Below, in pieces: positions 1-5,479 of a DNA stretch of 6,747 nt. Within the stretch, counting starts at the first letter, position 1. Every line of letters begins with the position of its first letter. The position numbers were made by a program, and so were the translations under genes. The stretch lies in contig UNSN01000031.1 in assembly GCA_900555675.1 (NCBI GenBank), positions 1 to 6,747 on the forward strand, given 5' to 3'. The notes under the pieces are model-generated. The model had not been told where the DNA came from. It saw only the letters and a list, made by a program, of their open reading frames with translations, and made no database searches. Origin of the DNA: Candidatus Saccharimonadota bacterium. Its GTDB lineage: Bacteria; Patescibacteriota; Saccharimonadia; Saccharimonadales; Saccharimonadaceae.

Positions 1-1014
1 TGGATAGATTATTTGCAGGCCAGTTAACAAAATTACATCAACAATATTCAGCTCATTTTTGATTGACGATAGAGTAAAGGTTAAAACATTAAGATACCTA
101 TTCATCGCGCGAGGCGTACTTAGACTTGGCAATATGTATTCACGAAAAGTATTCCATAAACGTACCTGATCATCATCTGAGATGTCTAGACAATATTCGT
201 TAATTAATTTGTTGAGCTTGTCTGTAAGTATAACTTGAAATTCATCTGCTGTAATGACGGGTAATCTAATTGGTATCTGTATGATTTTTTCTAAAAAATC
301 TTTGCCGTCTCGACTATCAGGATCATTAGAAAATCTTCCATTCAAAGCCTTTGCTACAACAATGTCGTCAAAGGCGATTATGTAGGTTACGCCACTGAAG
401 CCAATTACAGACCTTACAAGTTTAAATAGTTGAAATATTTCATCCTTATCAAGTCGATCTACGTCATCTATTACAACGATAACTTTCTTGTCAATATTTC
501 TGATTTTTTCTTCTATATTTCTTTGCACAGCATCAAAAGATCTTGACTCAAGGGATTTCGTTACTTTGGACGGAACCTTGCTAGTAACTTTTATGCTTTC
601 AGGTCCTAAACTTATTGAGTCAACAAGAGCGACCAGATCGTTAGCAAGACTGATAGCACTGGCTAGTTTTCTTCTTTGCCATAATCGCTTAAATTTGCCG
701 CTATTAGGACTTTCTGTCTCTATAATTCTATTACCAATAGTAGATAAAAGACCAGCTGTCATAGATTTTACGTCTGAATATACCCACGGGTTATATCTGA
801 CGATGATTGTCTTGTCTTTTTTCTTTAAGATTTCTTCTATCATGTTTAGTATAGAAGTTTTACCATATCCCCATGGAGAATATAGACCAATGACATATTT
901 CTCACTATTCGACTGATTTGCTATGGCGTTGGCGATATACTGTGCGAATCTCTCACGATCAAACAGATCGTCACTAGATGATCTAATTGGCGCATCTGTG
1001 TGATAGGTTACCAT
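1..1014 (-). CDS. KAP-family P-loop NTPase, N-terminal part (C-terminus beyond window)
   Basis: This minus-strand frame is open for 338 codons from ATG at 1014 to the window edge, so the C-terminus is missing. The opening (DAPIRSSSDDLFDRERFA) matches the usual KAP start. Walker A is GLYSPWGYGKTS at residues 43-54 with Lys52. NPWVYSD follows at 75-81. Walker B is VIVVIDDVDRL at 178-188. IIQIPIRLP lies at 244-252 and the arginine-containing TPRAMNRYLN at 300-309; both are typical of the family. I see no transmembrane segment between the Walker motifs, although many KAP proteins have one there. The family is a STAND-type ATPase group, often in accessory or defence loci; the role here is unknown. 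The start is firm: an in-frame TAA lies 24 bases upstream with no other start codon between. There is no Shine-Dalgarno. Arg is mostly AGA and Ile often ATA, unlike nrdA, which suggests an acquired or weakly expressed gene. Confidence 0.88.
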   Translation of the reverse strand, partial: MVTYHTDAPIRSSSDDLFDRERFAQYIANAIANQSNSEKYVIGLYSPWGYGKTSILNMIEEILKKKDKTIIVRYNPWVYSDVKSMTAGLLSTIGNRIIETESPNSGKFKRLWQRRKLASAISLANDLVALVDSISLGPESIKVTSKVPSKVTKSLESRSFDAVQRNIEEKIRNIDKKVIVVIDDVDRLDKDEIFQLFKLVRSVIGFSGVTYIIAFDDIVVAKALNGRFSNDPDSRDGKDFLEKIIQIPIRLPVITADEFQVILTDKLNKLINEYCLDISDDDQVRLWNTFREYILPSLSTPRAMNRYLNVLTFTLSSIKNELNIVDVILLTGLQIIYP

Positions 1015-1020
1015 GTAATA

Positions 1021-1026
1021 ATTATA
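1021..1026 (-). promoter_or_regulatory. -10 box of a probable leaderless promoter for the KAP NTPase gene
   Basis: On the minus strand a perfect TATAAT occupies bases -12 to -7 relative to the ATG at 1014, so transcription would begin at or next to the start codon. No purine-rich ribosome binding site lies upstream of the ATG, which agrees with a leaderless message. No good -35 hexamer is visible at 16-18 bp, and the region is AT-rich, so chance remains possible. Confidence 0.5.
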
Positions 1027-1111
1027 TACTATTAGTTATCACGCTACGCACTTCATACTCATGTGACTTGACGTCGAAGAGATAATGTCGATTATTGTTA
1101 GGTTTCTTGTG

Positions 1112-1172
1112 TAAAATACCAGACAGTAGACAGCAGTTCTTCTAATCTCTAGCTCTACTCTGTAGTATTTTA
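1112..1172. repeat. Interrupted inverted repeat, potential long hairpin
   Basis: Three complementary segments line up in order. TAAAATAC (1112-1119) pairs with GTATTTTA (1165-1172), CAGA (1120-1123) with TCTG (1159-1162), and GTAGA (1126-1130) with TCTAC (1154-1158). This gives 17 pairs with a two-base bulge on each side and a 23-base loop. No T run directly follows on the plus strand, so it is not a standard terminator. It could be a structured RNA element or a protein-binding inverted repeat; the function is unknown. Confidence 0.45.
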
Positions 1173-1292
1173 TCTCAGAGATGTTTTTGATGATAGGGCG
1201 CGGAGTTTGTCGGTATTTTTTATTGAAAAATCATAGACAGGGGCGGCTCATCTGGTCGTGAAATAAATAGGTTGTAATTTTTACTAAATAGC

Positions 1293-1322
1293 TTGCAAAA
1301 CACTAGATATAGCGGCTATAGT
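1293..1322 (+). promoter_or_regulatory. Sigma70-type promoter of the nrdAB operon
   Basis: TTGCAA (1293-1298) and TATAGT (1317-1322) form -35 and -10 hexamers 18 bp apart, predicting a start near 1329 and a leader of about 113 bases before nrdA. The spacer is occupied by the first NrdR-like box and the initially transcribed region by the second, the arrangement expected of a repressed promoter. Confidence 0.65.
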
Positions 1323-1347
1323 TATTATTGTACGCTATATATATAGC
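1300..1347 (+). promoter_or_regulatory. Tandem NrdR boxes upstream of nrdA
   Basis: The known NrdR box is a 16-bp imperfect palindrome, roughly acaCwAtATaTwGtgt, found in pairs about three helical turns apart. Box 1 (1300-1315, ACACTAGATATAGCGG) matches 13 of 16 positions. Box 2 (1332-1347) matches 12 of 16 and is part of a perfect 16-bp palindrome, CGCTATATATATAGCG, at 1333-1348. In this register the centres are 32 bp apart. Box 1 lies between -35 and -10 and box 2 just after the predicted start, so an NrdR repressor loaded with ATP/dATP would block transcription of the reductase genes. The nrdR gene itself is not in the window. Confidence 0.8.
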
Positions 1348-1384
1348 GAGCCCATAAATAAACAAAAACACAAGCTACAAAGAT

Positions 1385-1418
1385 AAGCCACCAGATGAGG
1401 TGTTGGTGGTTTGTTTTT
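1385..1418 (+). terminator. Terminator-like hairpin in the nrdA leader (possible attenuator)
   Basis: AAGCCACCA (1385-1393) pairs with TGGTGGTTT (1404-1412) over nine positions, one of them G-U. The loop is 10 bases and GTTTTT follows. This looks like an intrinsic terminator, but no plus-strand gene lies upstream for it to end. It sits between the nrd promoter and the nrdA ribosome binding site, so it would act on the nrd transcript itself. No clear alternative antiterminator fold is visible within the predicted transcript. Confidence 0.5.
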
Positions 1419-1431
1419 AAGAGGGGAAATT

Positions 1432-1439
1432 AAGGAGGG
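1432..1439 (+). promoter_or_regulatory. Shine-Dalgarno sequence of nrdA
   Basis: AAGGAGGG is a near-perfect Shine-Dalgarno. The in-frame start is GTG at 1443, only three to four bases away. An ATG overlaps it at 1441-1443 but is followed at once by TGA, and an in-frame TAA at 1431-1433 excludes any upstream start for nrdA. The site therefore fixes GTG as the start despite the short spacing. Confidence 0.75.
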
Positions 1440-1442
1440 TAT

Positions 1443-3845
1443 GTGAAAGAAATTAACGTAGTCAAACGCGACGGAACGAAAGAACCGTTTGATGCAAATA
1501 AAATTAACACGGCTATTTTAAAGGCGTGCGAAGGTTTGCCGGACCAAATTTCTAAGGTCGTTCAGGTGGCGACCGAATTGCAATTGACATTATTTGATGG
1601 AATTACGACCGAGCAATTGGACGAGGCGGTTATTCAAACGGTGCTCCAAAACGTTAAAGACGATCCAGATTACGATAAAATCGCGGCACGATTGCTACTG
1701 AAAACTGTCTATAAGCAGATTTTGGGCGATTATGAGACGGCGGAAGAATTGAAAAAGCTTCATGCGCGCGAATTTCCGAAGTTTATTAAGATAGCGGTAA
1801 AAGAAGGTTTGTTGGATAAGCGCATGGCTGACGGTCGATTTGACTTGAAAAAGCTGGCGGCGGAACTTGATCCAGCGCGTGATGATTTGAGTAAATATTT
1901 GGGTGTGGTGACTAATAAAAACCGCTATGCTCTTCGTAAGCAAAACGGTTCGCCAATTGAAACACCTCAGTTTACGCACATGCGAATTGCTATGGGGCTT
2001 AGTTACAACGAGACTGATCCGACCACTGCAGCGATTGAGTTTTATAATCACATGAGCAATTTGGAGTACGTTCCAGGCGGCTCAACGCGAGTCAACGCTG
2101 GCGGTTCTTTCCCGCAGCTCAGTAACTGTTTCTTGCTTAATGTCGATGATGATATGGAATCAATTGCTAAGGCTGTTCGCGACACAATGTGGATCGCTAA
2201 AGGCACGGGCGGAATTGGCATTGGTTTTACAAAGTTACGTGCGGCGGGTAGTCCAGTTAAAACCACCAATACTGAATCGACTGGCCCAATTCCATTTATG
2301 AAGATGATTGATACGGCACTTTTTGCGGTTTCCCGTAAGGGCAAAAAGGCTGGTGCAGCTGCAATTTACATGGAAAACTGGCACCTGAATTTTGATCAAT
2401 TTGTTGATCTTCGTCAAAACTCTGGTGACCCATATCTACGAACCAGATTTGCAAATACCGCAGTATTTATATCTGACGAATTTATGAAGCGAGTAGAAAA
2501 AGACCAAGATTGGTATTTGTTTGATCCAGCGGAAACTCCAGATTTGACGGAATTATATGGCGAGGCGTTTTCGGCGCGATATAAAGAATATATCAAGATG
2601 GCGGAAGCTGGGAAATTGCGAACATTTGATAAAGTTCCGGCTCGTCAGCAATTTAAGCGCATTTTGACCAGCTTGCAGGCGACATCTCATCCGTGGCTAA
2701 CTTGGAAAGACACGATTAACGTGCGAGCATTAAATAACAATACGGGCACAATTCACCTCAGTAACTTGTGTACGGAAATTACATTGCCGCAGGATAAAAA
2801 CAACATTGCGACGTGTAACTTGGTGAGTATCAATTTGTCGGCGTTTCTTAGCGAGGATAAGACTTGGGATTGGGATAGATTGAAAGAAGCGGCTCGTGCG
2901 GCAGTGCGACAATTGGACAATTTGTGTGATATCACTCAAACGCCAATTCCAGAAGCGATGCATTCAAATCAACAAACTCGAGCGATTGGCCTCGGGATTA
3001 TGGGTCTTTCTGACGTGCTGGAAAAGTTGGGTTATTGCTATGAGTCAAAAGAAGCGTACGATTTGGTTGATCAATTGACGGAGTTCATTAGCTATCACGC
3101 CATCGATCAGTCGGCTGACTTGGCAGAAAAATTGGGCAGCTATCCAACATTTGCGGGCAGTGGCTGGAGCAAGGGAATCCTTCCAATTGATACGGTTGAT
3201 AAATTGTCGAAAGATCGCGGCGTGAAGGTGAAAATAGACCAAAAGACGCGATTGGACTGGGATAGCTTGCGAAAGAAAGTGAAGAAGGGAATGCGAAATG
3301 CGACTCTTATGGCAATTGCGCCGACGGCTAACATTGGTCACGTGGCGGGAACGACTCCTGGAATTGATCCGCAATTTGCGCAGATTTTCAGTCGCTCGAC
3401 TTTGAACGGTAAGTTTTTGGAAGTGAACCATAATTTAGTTCGCGACTTGAAGAAGCTTGGTTTGTGGGACAATTTGAAGGATGAGATTTTTGCGGCTCAG
3501 GGCGATATTCAAGATATTGACGGTATTCCTCAGAATATCAAGGATGTTTATAAAACAAGTTTCCAACTCAGTCCGTATGCGTTTATTGAGGTGGCAGCCA
3601 GGGCTCAGAAGTGGGTCGATCAGGCGATTTCTCGAAATATGTATCTGGAGACGCGAGACATTGATGAATATGTGAAGATTTATTCGGAAGCGTGGAAGCG
3701 TGGCTTGAAAACAACATACTATCTGCATGTTAAGCCGCGTCATCAGTCGGAGCAGACAACAGTTTCAGTTGATAAAATTGCAGAACAAAAAGTCCGCACA
3801 AATAGTAAAGTGCGCGGATTTGGATTTGCGAAAATTAATAAATAA
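1443..3845 (+). CDS. nrdA: Class I ribonucleoside-diphosphate reductase, alpha (catalytic) subunit, lacking the C-terminal cysteine tail
   Basis: This 800-residue cytoplasmic enzyme reduces ribonucleoside diphosphates to deoxy forms, using a radical supplied by NrdB. One N-terminal ATP-cone (about residues 3-92, beginning INVVKRDGTKEPFD) implies dATP/ATP activity control. The ten-stranded barrel follows. Active-site residues are present: Cys229 (SNCFLLN, E. coli C225), Asn441-Cys443-Glu445 (NLCTE, E. coli N437/C439/E441), Cys458 (E. coli C462) and the radical-transfer pair Tyr759-Tyr760 (LKTTYYLHVK, E. coli Y730/Y731). GTG is the only possible start, because an in-frame TAA lies four codons upstream. 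The striking feature is the end (KVRGFGFAKINK): the last Cys is Cys532, so the CxxC or CxxxxC shuttle that normally accepts electrons from thioredoxin or glutaredoxin is absent. Neither alternative frame past the stop supplies it. nrdB starts 14 bases downstream. Identification is secure. Confidence 0.97.
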   Translation: MKEINVVKRDGTKEPFDANKINTAILKACEGLPDQISKVVQVATELQLTLFDGITTEQLDEAVIQTVLQNVKDDPDYDKIAARLLLKTVYKQILGDYETAEELKKLHAREFPKFIKIAVKEGLLDKRMADGRFDLKKLAAELDPARDDLSKYLGVVTNKNRYALRKQNGSPIETPQFTHMRIAMGLSYNETDPTTAAIEFYNHMSNLEYVPGGSTRVNAGGSFPQLSNCFLLNVDDDMESIAKAVRDTMWIAKGTGGIGIGFTKLRAAGSPVKTTNTESTGPIPFMKMIDTALFAVSRKGKKAGAAAIYMENWHLNFDQFVDLRQNSGDPYLRTRFANTAVFISDEFMKRVEKDQDWYLFDPAETPDLTELYGEAFSARYKEYIKMAEAGKLRTFDKVPARQQFKRILTSLQATSHPWLTWKDTINVRALNNNTGTIHLSNLCTEITLPQDKNNIATCNLVSINLSAFLSEDKTWDWDRLKEAARAAVRQLDNLCDITQTPIPEAMHSNQQTRAIGLGIMGLSDVLEKLGYCYESKEAYDLVDQLTEFISYHAIDQSADLAEKLGSYPTFAGSGWSKGILPIDTVDKLSKDRGVKVKIDQKTRLDWDSLRKKVKKGMRNATLMAIAPTANIGHVAGTTPGIDPQFAQIFSRSTLNGKFLEVNHNLVRDLKKLGLWDNLKDEIFAAQGDIQDIDGIPQNIKDVYKTSFQLSPYAFIEVAARAQKWVDQAISRNMYLETRDIDEYVKIYSEAWKRGLKTTYYLHVKPRHQSEQTTVSVDKIAEQKVRTNSKVRGFGFAKINK

Positions 3846-3853
3846 AGGAGGAG
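3846..3853 (+). promoter_or_regulatory. Shine-Dalgarno sequence of nrdB
   Basis: AGGAGGAG directly follows the nrdA stop codon and lies six bases before the nrdB ATG at 3860. It is strong and well spaced, and consistent with high NrdB translation from the shared message. Confidence 0.8.
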
Positions 3854-3859
3854 ATTAAG

Positions 3860-4837
3860 ATGGGAATTTTAGGTTCAGGATTACGCGATGGATTGTCGCT
3901 TCACCCAATTCGTTACCCTTGGGCGTATGATCTTTATAATCAAGCGGTGGCTAACACGTGGTTTCCAAATGAAGTTCAATTAGTGCAAGATTTGGCGGAT
4001 TTTGAAAAATTGTCAGACGACGAAAAGCACGCGTTGAAAACGGTTATTAGCTATTTGAACCCAAACGAGTTATTGATCAATAAATCATTGGCGTTCGGTA
4101 TTTATCCATATGTGAACGCGGCGGAAGCTCAACTATATTTGTCAAAACAGATGTGGGAAGAAGCCAATCACTTCATGACGTTTGAATACATTATTGAGAC
4201 ATTTCCGTTTGATCGCGAGGAAATTTACGCTGCGGGATTTGGCAAAAAATCATTGGCTGATAAGGCTGACTTTCAGAATAAGCATTTGGACGTGATGCTT
4301 GATCCGAATTTGGATATTTATTCGCTGGAAGGTAAGAAGGACTTTGTCAGGTCTTTGGTGGCGTATAATATCGTGCTTGAGGGTATTTGGTTCTATTCAG
4401 GCTTTATGGTTGGTATGAGTTTCCGTCAACGTAATTTGTTGCGCAATGTTGGCTCGCTGTTGGATTGGATTACTCGCGATGAAAATCTTCATTTGACGTT
4501 TGGTATCAATTTGCTTTTGACAATTTTGGACGAGAATCCAGAATTGCAAACACAGGAATTCGCAGAGGAAATTCGCAACTTGATTTTGCAAGCGGTAGAA
4601 CTTGAGAAGGCTTACAATAAGGACATGCTGCCAAAGGGAATTTTGGGATTGAATGCTGATTATGTCAACCAGTATGTCATGCATATGACTGACCGACGCT
4701 TGCAGGAGTTGGGTTTTGAGCCTGAATATAACGTGCCAAATCCAGCCAAATGGATGGCGGCCGCTAATGATACGCTGGAATTGGTGAATTTCTTTGAAAG
4801 TACAAACACTAGTTACGAAGTTAATACCACGAAGTAA
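3860..4837 (+). CDS. nrdB: Ribonucleotide reductase beta (radical-generating) subunit, class Ic-like (Mn/Fe type)
   Basis: This 325-residue ferritin-like protein builds the oxidant that starts catalysis in NrdA. Metal ligands are visible as Glu70 (NPNELL), Glu101 and His104 (WEEANHF), Glu174 (VLEGIWFYSGF), and Glu208 and His211 (RDENLHLTFG). Recalled from memory, the Chlamydia trachomatis R2c ligands are E89, E120, H123, E193, E227 and H230, each offset by exactly 19. The residue four after His104, where E. coli has radical Tyr122, is Phe108 (R2c F127). The first ligand is Glu rather than Asp. Both are hallmarks of class Ic enzymes, which use a Mn(IV)/Fe(III) cofactor instead of a tyrosyl radical. 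Trp34 and Tyr319 match R2c W51 and Y338 of the radical path; the R2c Y222 position holds Trp203. The gene lies 14 bases after nrdA, and its TAA overlaps the next gene's leader as TAATG. Confidence 0.96.
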   Translation: MGILGSGLRDGLSLHPIRYPWAYDLYNQAVANTWFPNEVQLVQDLADFEKLSDDEKHALKTVISYLNPNELLINKSLAFGIYPYVNAAEAQLYLSKQMWEEANHFMTFEYIIETFPFDREEIYAAGFGKKSLADKADFQNKHLDVMLDPNLDIYSLEGKKDFVRSLVAYNIVLEGIWFYSGFMVGMSFRQRNLLRNVGSLLDWITRDENLHLTFGINLLLTILDENPELQTQEFAEEIRNLILQAVELEKAYNKDMLPKGILGLNADYVNQYVMHMTDRRLQELGFEPEYNVPNPAKWMAAANDTLELVNFFESTNTSYEVNTTK

Positions 4838-4851
4838 TGGGAGTTGATGAT

Positions 4852-5247
4852 ATGAACGAATTAGCGAAAGAAATATTAGATACAGTTGAAGTTGGTGCGT
4901 TGGCGACGGTGAATGTTAATAGAACGCCTCTGATAACGCCGCTGCACTTTGCGCGTTTTGGTAATTCTATAATTTGGATATCAGGGCCGACTGCGCATCA
5001 TTCAGAAAATGCGTTTCGAAACGGTAAGGCGGAATTTGTGGTTTGGGATGATAAAAAGCGAGCAGTTTTCTTAAAAACTAATGTGACTGAACTTCCAGAA
5101 TCTGAGAAAGAGGCGGCAATGGCGGCTTATAAAGAGAAGCTGGCTGATTTTATGCCGCGTTGCCAAAATCCGCAAATATACGTTGCGCCAATTGGCGAAC
5201 TTGATGAAAAAACTACAACGGGCAATTGGCTGCATTTTATTGCATAA
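4852..5247 (+). CDS. Pyridoxamine 5'-phosphate oxidase-like FMN-binding split-barrel protein
   Basis: This is a small cytoplasmic protein of 131 residues. Beta-strand patterns at about 14-24 (VGALATVNVN), 27-33 and 39-44, the TAHHSENAFRNGKAEFVVWD segment at 47-66, and a final GNWLHF fit the split-barrel flavin-binding fold of the PNPOx-like superfamily. The substrate cannot be inferred, and general PNPOx-like enzymes are much more common than true PdxH; the length is short for PdxH. I chose ATG at 4852 because GGGAG (4839-4843) lies eight bases upstream. An alternative ATG at 4837 overlaps the nrdB stop (TAATG), would add five residues, and has no ribosome binding site in the visible position. 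It shares the nrdAB transcript, which may mean a redox or flavin role linked to nucleotide reduction, but that is inference. Its stop overlaps the next promoter. Confidence 0.85.
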   Translation: MNELAKEILDTVEVGALATVNVNRTPLITPLHFARFGNSIIWISGPTAHHSENAFRNGKAEFVVWDDKKRAVFLKTNVTELPESEKEAAMAAYKEKLADFMPRCQNPQIYVAPIGELDEKTTTGNWLHFIA

Positions 5248-5268
5248 GCACTATATCTAGCGTAAAAT
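5240..5268 (+). promoter_or_regulatory. Promoter of the small CxxC protein and pyrG
   Basis: TTGCAT (5240-5245) and TAAAAT (5263-5268) are separated by 17 bp and predict a start near 5275. The -35 hexamer overlaps the last codons of the split-barrel gene. The layout copies the nrdA promoter: one NrdR-like box fills the spacer and a second lies after the start. No terminator separates it from the nrd operon, so readthrough from nrdAB is also likely. Confidence 0.65.
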
Positions 5269-5295
5269 TAGTTAAGTAACTACTAAATATAGGGG
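5248..5295 (+). promoter_or_regulatory. Second tandem pair of NrdR boxes, upstream of the small CxxC gene and pyrG
   Basis: Box 3 (5248-5263, GCACTATATCTAGCGT) matches the NrdR consensus at 13 of 16 positions. Box 4 (5280-5295) has the core CTAAATATAG and matches 11 of 16, including all of the most conserved C, A, A, T, T and G positions. The centres are 32 bp apart, the same as in the nrdA pair. Box 4 overlaps the AGGGG ribosome binding site of the small gene. The shared geometry makes common NrdR control much more likely than either box alone would. Confidence 0.75.
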
Positions 5296-5298
5296 AAA

Positions 5299-5478
5299 AT
5301 GAAAATGAACGCAAATCAGATTATTACTGATGACATGACTTTGGAAGAAAAATTAAGCGCTATTGACGCAGCTCTTAAAGCGGCGCAAGAAGCGGCTGAT
5401 GATCAAGCAAAGTCGAACGGCACTGTTGCGACACCAGTTGATCCAGCGAGTTTGACTATTTGTGACGGTTGCGAATAA
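5299..5478 (+). CDS. Small NrdR-controlled protein with C-terminal CxxC; candidate detached NrdA redox tail
   Basis: This 59-residue protein matches no family I recognise by name. Residues 14-37 (TLEEKLSAIDAALKAAQEAA and on) should form an acidic amphipathic helix. A flexible Gly/Pro/Thr-rich stretch follows (about 39-53), and the protein ends ICDGCE, with Cys55 and Cys58 its only cysteines. A CxxC or CxxxxC pair within a few residues of the C-terminus, on a flexible linker, is the electron-shuttle signature of class I NrdA (E. coli ends CESGACKI, human RRM1 CLMCGS). NrdA in this window lacks it. With the shared NrdR-box architecture, I infer a redox tail or shuttle that works on NrdA in trans; a metal-binding or unrelated redox role is possible. 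ATG 5299 is only three bases from AGGGG (5291-5295). ATG 5305 (Met3) is nine bases away and may be the true start, giving 57 residues. pyrG starts one base after the stop. Confidence 0.8.
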   Translation: MKMNANQIITDDMTLEEKLSAIDAALKAAQEAADDQAKSNGTVATPVDPASLTICDGCE

Positions 5479-5479
5479 T

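Larger units (their letters stand above)
1015..1292. other. Divergent intergenic region without a recognisable gene
   Basis: About 280 bases separate the KAP start from the nrd promoter. I find no convincing coding frame with a ribosome binding site, no tRNA and no known riboswitch core. The visible content is the KAP -10 box at its left end, an interrupted inverted repeat at 1112-1172, and T- and A-rich runs at 1214-1230. It could hold a small RNA, but sequence inspection alone cannot show this. Confidence 0.5.

Noticed and set aside
488..916. Plus-strand open frame of 142 codons
   Set aside because: It lies wholly within the antisense of the KAP NTPase gene, whose Walker motifs are clear, and its translation has no recognisable family features or ribosome binding site.
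1300..1350. CRISPR or direct-repeat array suggested by repeated CTATA-type words
   Set aside because: The words are NrdR box half-sites in two palindromes; there are no equal-length repeats with spacers.
1441..1446. TGA read as glycine (code 25, as in Gracilibacteria), making the ATG at 1441 the start
   Set aside because: The frame from 1441 hits TAG within a few codons, no gene in the window has an in-frame TGA, and the GTG frame is plainly nrdA.
3045..3431. Minus-strand open frame of 128 codons inside nrdA
   Set aside because: It is an antisense shadow of the catalytic barrel, rich in Arg and Ser, with no start signals.
3846..3900. Frameshifted continuation of nrdA that could restore a C-terminal CxxC
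   Set aside because: Neither alternative frame past the stop encodes a cysteine pair, and a clean Shine-Dalgarno for nrdB follows at once.
3860..4837. Class Ie (metal-free, DOPA radical) or R2-like ligand-binding oxidase identity for NrdB
   Set aside because: Class Ie loses three of the metal-binding carboxylates, but all are present here. The R2lox Val-Tyr crosslink pattern is not seen, and the gene sits directly after nrdA.
5299..5478. Zinc ribbon or thioredoxin identity for the small protein
   Set aside because: It has only one CxxC and no second ligand pair, no His cluster, and none of the strand-helix pattern or WCxxC motif of thioredoxin.
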